From an uncultured Alphaproteobacteria bacterium (GTDB lineage Bacteria > Pseudomonadota > Alphaproteobacteria > HIMB59): a DNA stretch of 64,000 nt. The translations under genes were made by a program, and so were the position numbers. The notes below the pieces were generated by a model. The model saw only the letters and a program-made list of their open reading frames with translations. It was not told the DNA's origin and did not search any database. Position 1 is the stretch's first letter, and each line of letters opens with the position of its first letter. The stretch is from NCBI GenBank assembly GCA_902621205.1, contig CACNLH010000001.1, positions 1-64,000 on the forward strand, given 5' to 3'. Positions 60,816 through 64,000 of the stretch are shown here, piece after piece.

Positions 60816-61181
60816 TTATTTAAAAAATCTAATTTTATTTCTAATAAATACAAAAATAATTATTAGTAAAATCAAAGGCGTCCACCAAAGTATTATGTGA
60901 TTTTTAGGTGGATCAAAAGATATCTCTTCACCATAAATTTTGATTAATTCTTTATTGATTTCTTTAATGGGCATTCCAGAATTATACTTTTTTTGGATTT
61001 GCTCTTTTAAATTTATTGCAAACTCTGTATCAGACTCTTGAATGCTCTGACCCTCACAAACTAGACATCTGATTGTTTTGTAATAATCACTTAACTCATT
61101 TACGCCTGCAAAGCTAATTACAGATATATGAATTATTAAAAATGGTATAATCAGTTTATAAATACTTTTCGACATCTTCAT
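60816..61181 (-). CDS. ccmH: Cytochrome c-type biogenesis protein CcmH
   Basis: 121 residues. A signal anchor (about 9-25), the redox motif RCLVCEGQSIQESD with its CxxC cysteines, helices (LKEQIQKKYNSGMPIKEINK) and a C-terminal membrane helix (IILWWTPLILLIIIFVFI). It reduces apocytochrome cysteines for haem attachment. Its start overlaps ccmG by 26 nt. It is short, lacking the TPR half (CcmI) that is fused in some bacteria. Confidence 0.92.
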   Translation of the reverse strand: MKMSKSIYKLIIPFLIIHISVISFAGVNELSDYYKTIRCLVCEGQSIQESDTEFAINLKEQIQKKYNSGMPIKEINKELIKIYGEEISFDPPKNHIILWWTPLILLIIIFVFIRNKIRFFK

Positions 61182-61638
61182 AAAATAAAGGCCCTTGTAT
61201 CTTTTTTTGAATTATTTTATTTACAATAAAAAATGTCTCTGGAACGCCAATTAAACCCATCTCATATGCGATGGTACCATCATCTCTTAAAATATATTCA
61301 AAAGGATTTCCATGATCATTAATCCACTTTTTAAAATTCTCTTCATCATCTCGAAAATTAATACCAATAATTTTAACACCTTTTTTTTTCATCTCCATTA
61401 ACAAAGGGTGTTCTGCTAAGCATGGCTTACACCAAGAAGCAAAAAAATTAATAATGTAAAATTCACCTAATGTATTTTCATAAATTAATTTATTGTTGTA
61501 AAAGTCTGGTGTTTCAAATATTAAACTCGATACTTCATCTCTTGGATTATTTTTGTTAGTCGATTGATTAAAGTAAAATAGCACACTTACAACTAACACT
61601 ACTAATCCAACTACAGGTAATAATAGATGTCGCTTCAT
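61156..61638 (-). CDS. ccmG: Thiol:disulfide interchange protein CcmG/DsbE
   Basis: 160 residues. A membrane anchor (LLLPVVGLVVLVVSVLFYF) and a thioredoxin fold with FFASWCKPCLAEHPLL and the cis-proline region GLIGVPETFFI. It keeps apocytochrome c and CcmH reduced in the periplasm. Overlaps ccmF by 4 nt. Confidence 0.93.
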   Translation of the reverse strand: MKRHLLLPVVGLVVLVVSVLFYFNQSTNKNNPRDEVSSLIFETPDFYNNKLIYENTLGEFYIINFFASWCKPCLAEHPLLMEMKKKGVKIIGINFRDDEENFKKWINDHGNPFEYILRDDGTIAYEMGLIGVPETFFIVNKIIQKKIQGPLFYEDVEKYL

Positions 61639-63467
61639 CGTTTTTTAATAACAGATAAAAATATTGAGAAAATAAGCATAATTGCACTTAACCATAATAA
61701 ATTTATAAACGGTTTATATACTAAATTGATCCCAACCTTATTACTCTCAATTGTTGAAATTGTAGCATAATATTGACTAAAGAGGTTATTAGTAGTACTA
61801 ACCTCATTTGTGACTTGCCCTGAGGGTTGGTAGATATTTTTTGAAGGTGAGAGCTCTTTTTCTTTTTGTCCATCAGAGATTAATAAGTCCACTGATATTT
61901 TTTGATAATTTTGGAATTTTTTGTCTGTAATATTTTTAATTATGGCAGTTTTATTATTTTGTAGTTTTATTTCATTAGTGGATTCTTTTTCAAATAGTAG
62001 GTTTTCTTCATAGTCAAATTGTTCTGTGTATACAGCTGCTATTATAAAAAAACCAATACTTAAATGAGCAAGCCATTGAGAATAAAAACTTATATTTTTT
62101 TTTAAATTATTTTTTAAAACTAAAATACTTTTTAAAAATAATGGAACTGTAATAAATACACTAAGCGCAAAATAAAAATTATTTAAATAATAATAGGATA
62201 CCAAGCAAACTAATAATGAAAAAATAATTATAAAAGGTATTTGTTTATCTTTTTTTTCATGTTTTCCCCAATCTATCTGTGGTGCAAATGCCATGAATAA
62301 AACTAATGGTGCTAGTAACAAATTAAATGCGAAATTATAATATGGTGCACCAACTGACACTGATGTTTTAAGAATCATTTCGCTAAACAATGGATAAACT
62401 GTTCCAATGAAGACAACTAGTGCAGAACAAATAAAAAATATATTATTTAATAAAAGAAAACTTTCTCTGCTAATTAAATTAAAAGAGTCCTCATTGAAAT
62501 TAGAAATACTTTTTATATTTAGCCTTACTGTCATAGCTAGCAAATATGCGATTATAATAATCAAAAATAATCCTCTAAGTGGGTCTGTGGCAAAACTATG
62601 AACAGATACAATTAAATTTGAACGAACTAAAAATGTCCCAAACACCGATGCAATGAAACAGTAAAGCCCTAAATTCAGGCTCCATAACTTTAGTTGGTTA
62701 CTTTTGATAGAAACTTGAAGGGAATGTATTAAGGCGGTATTTAATAACCATGGGATTAATGAGATGTTTTCTACTGGATCCCAAAACCACCAACCTCCCC
62801 ATCCTAGTTCTGAATATGCCCAGTACGAACCTAAAACTATTCCACCAGTTAAAAAAAACCATGAAATTTTTGACCAAATCAACATTTCTTTGAATAATTT
62901 TTCTGAAAAGTTTTTATTCACTAGCATATGTGCAGATATCACAAAGGGAACAATTAAACCAATATATCCTAGGAACAATGTTGGTGGATGAATTACAAAT
63001 AAAAAATGTTGTAAGATTGGATTCAGACCCAAACCTAAAACATTTTCATTTGCTTCTATATAAATAAAAGGATTTGAGCTAACTATTACATAAAGAATAA
63101 ATAAAGTTGATATAAACAATAAATTTTTATGAATCTCAACAGTTTGATTTTTATAAAGGAAAAAAACTCCAAATAAGTTAATTAAAAAAACCCATAATAA
63201 AATTGATCCTTCGTGACTACCCCAGGCAGATGTCACTTTATAAAAAATAGGATCATCAACATAAGAATTTTCGGCAACGTTTAATAAAGTGAAATCTGAA
63301 ATTGAGAATGCATATACTAAAAGACCAAAGGGAATGAGGTTGATAAAATAAATTAATTTTAAAGAAGAAGTAGTTGATGGAATTACTTTCTTTAATAAAT
63401 CTATATAAAACAAGATAGTTAGCAATAATGAAATATAAATAAAGCTATTACCTAAATAAGATATCAA
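61635..63467 (-). CDS. ccmF: Haem lyase subunit CcmF
   Basis: 610 residues with many membrane spans. The WWD signature WGGWWFWDPVENISLIPWL is intact, together with AWGSHEGSILLWVF, HPPTLFLGYIGL and the haem-ligand histidines HSLQV and VHSFATDPLRG. It joins haem from CcmE to apocytochrome. A little shorter than the usual 640-660, mainly in the last periplasmic domain. Confidence 0.95.
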   Translation of the reverse strand: MISYLGNSFIYISLLLTILFYIDLLKKVIPSTTSSLKLIYFINLIPFGLLVYAFSISDFTLLNVAENSYVDDPIFYKVTSAWGSHEGSILLWVFLINLFGVFFLYKNQTVEIHKNLLFISTLFILYVIVSSNPFIYIEANENVLGLGLNPILQHFLFVIHPPTLFLGYIGLIVPFVISAHMLVNKNFSEKLFKEMLIWSKISWFFLTGGIVLGSYWAYSELGWGGWWFWDPVENISLIPWLLNTALIHSLQVSIKSNQLKLWSLNLGLYCFIASVFGTFLVRSNLIVSVHSFATDPLRGLFLIIIIAYLLAMTVRLNIKSISNFNEDSFNLISRESFLLLNNIFFICSALVVFIGTVYPLFSEMILKTSVSVGAPYYNFAFNLLLAPLVLFMAFAPQIDWGKHEKKDKQIPFIIIFSLLVCLVSYYYLNNFYFALSVFITVPLFLKSILVLKNNLKKNISFYSQWLAHLSIGFFIIAAVYTEQFDYEENLLFEKESTNEIKLQNNKTAIIKNITDKKFQNYQKISVDLLISDGQKEKELSPSKNIYQPSGQVTNEVSTTNNLFSQYYATISTIESNKVGINLVYKPFINLLWLSAIMLIFSIFLSVIKKR

Positions 63468-63917
63468 TTAATTTCCTCTCCATTTTCCTTCTTCTTTAAG
63501 TTTGTCAATAGCACTTTGGGGCATATAGTTTTCATCGTGTTTGGCCAAAACTATCTCAGCAACAAAAATGTTATCTATAAATTTTCCTTCAACGATAATG
63601 CCCTTATTTTCTTCTACTAGATTTGGAAGTGTTTTAGAAAATACAACATTTACAGAATTTTGATTTTGATCAACTACTTCAAAAATCCATTTTCCATCTA
63701 AAAATTTTAAACTATTTGTTTTAACAAGCCCCCCAACCCTTAAATACTTATTTTCTATCCCATCCATACTTTTTAGGTCAGTTGGTTCAACAAAATAGGC
63801 AATTTGGTCTTTTAAAGAATAACCTATTAAAAATATAGAAGTAGAAAAGCAGGCAAATATTATTATTAAAAAAATAAATCGCTTTTTTATTTGATTATTT
63901 AATTTGATTATGCGCAC
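63468..63917 (-). CDS. ccmE: Haem chaperone CcmE
   Basis: 149 residues from a GTG at 63917. A membrane anchor (FIFLIIIFACFSTSIFLIGY) is followed by an OB-fold. The haem-binding His and Tyr lie in LAKHDENYMP. It carries haem from CcmABCD to CcmF. The start overlaps the upstream ccmD by 23 nt and the stop abuts ccmF. Confidence 0.94.
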   Translation of the reverse strand: MRIIKLNNQIKKRFIFLIIIFACFSTSIFLIGYSLKDQIAYFVEPTDLKSMDGIENKYLRVGGLVKTNSLKFLDGKWIFEVVDQNQNSVNVVFSKTLPNLVEENKGIIVEGKFIDNIFVAEIVLAKHDENYMPQSAIDKLKEEGKWRGN

Positions 63918-64000
63918 TAACCATATTAAAGACTTTTTTCTTAAGTAGTATAATTATAATCGTTGTCACAGCACAAACGACTCCAAAAAATCCATAGCAA
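63895..64000 (-). CDS. ccmD: CcmD, C-terminal part (cut by window edge)
   Basis: A frame from the right edge to TAA at 63895-63897 codes for about 34 residues: a YGFFGVV start, a single membrane helix (VCAVTTIIIILL), then a basic KKKVF segment. This is the usual CcmD layout (a small protein of 50-60 residues that helps release haem-CcmE). The place just before ccmE supports it. The first residues are outside the window. Confidence 0.7.
   Translation of the reverse strand, partial: CYGFFGVVCAVTTIIIILLKKKVFNMVSAHNQIK

Overview
The window is strongly AT-rich, tightly packed bacterial DNA with many 1-40 nt gene overlaps and very short spacers. Gene content and neighbourhoods point to a streamlined marine alphaproteobacterium of the SAR11/HIMB59 type: leuS-lptE-holA, a DUF3576 lipoprotein, an RpoE/ChrR-like sigma/anti-sigma pair, a mitofilin-like plus HemY-like pair beside tsaD, a system I cytochrome c maturation cluster, bactofilins and an amino-acid ABC transporter. 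The genus assignment is inference; no rRNA is present.

Layout. 1-14003: housekeeping genes (holA fragment, lptE, leuS, a porin, a TPR-sulfotransferase, a YggS protein, a LolA-like protein, a winged-helix protein, ftsK, a UbiH-type hydroxylase, a LON-domain protein and a thioredoxin-TPR protein). 14113-20277: a compact integrative element of about 6.1 kb bounded by two complete, identical tRNA-Gly(GCC) genes. It carries a tyrosine integrase, paired TTGTGACA sites near both ends, a DUF1376 replication-type protein with a 12-nt repeat array, an HNH endonuclease convergent with a HIT protein, and a set of small exported or membrane proteins. 20293-38832: a polysaccharide lyase, a LysE exporter, purH-rpe-rsmB, acs, an EVE protein, tsaD, a remnant mitofilin/HemY pair, transporters, an aldo/keto reductase, the sigma/anti-sigma pair, an IalB-like protein and argG.

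38841-53608 is the most striking region. It encodes an apparent surface-protein export locus: a TolC-type lipoprotein fused to Ig-like and SPOR domains; a divergent 2691-residue surface protein (N-terminal LEPR-type motif, DUF4347 caspase-like domain, about twelve VCBS-type repeats, one of them split by a five-bladed propeller-like insertion); and, overlapping it, a periplasmic adaptor, a GAF-HlyD adaptor and an M50 zinc metalloprotease with N-terminal PqqD-like and C-terminal HlyD-like parts. No ABC ATPase is present, so this is not a standard type I secretion operon. My reading is that the membrane-embedded protease and three adaptor modules work with the TolC-SPOR protein to export, process or anchor the giant protein.

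53657-64000: a small alpha-beta barrel protein, folD, a YggT protein, an amino-acid ABC transporter split around two bactofilins and including an FAD oxidoreductase, then ccmH-ccmG-ccmF-ccmE-ccmD running off the right edge.
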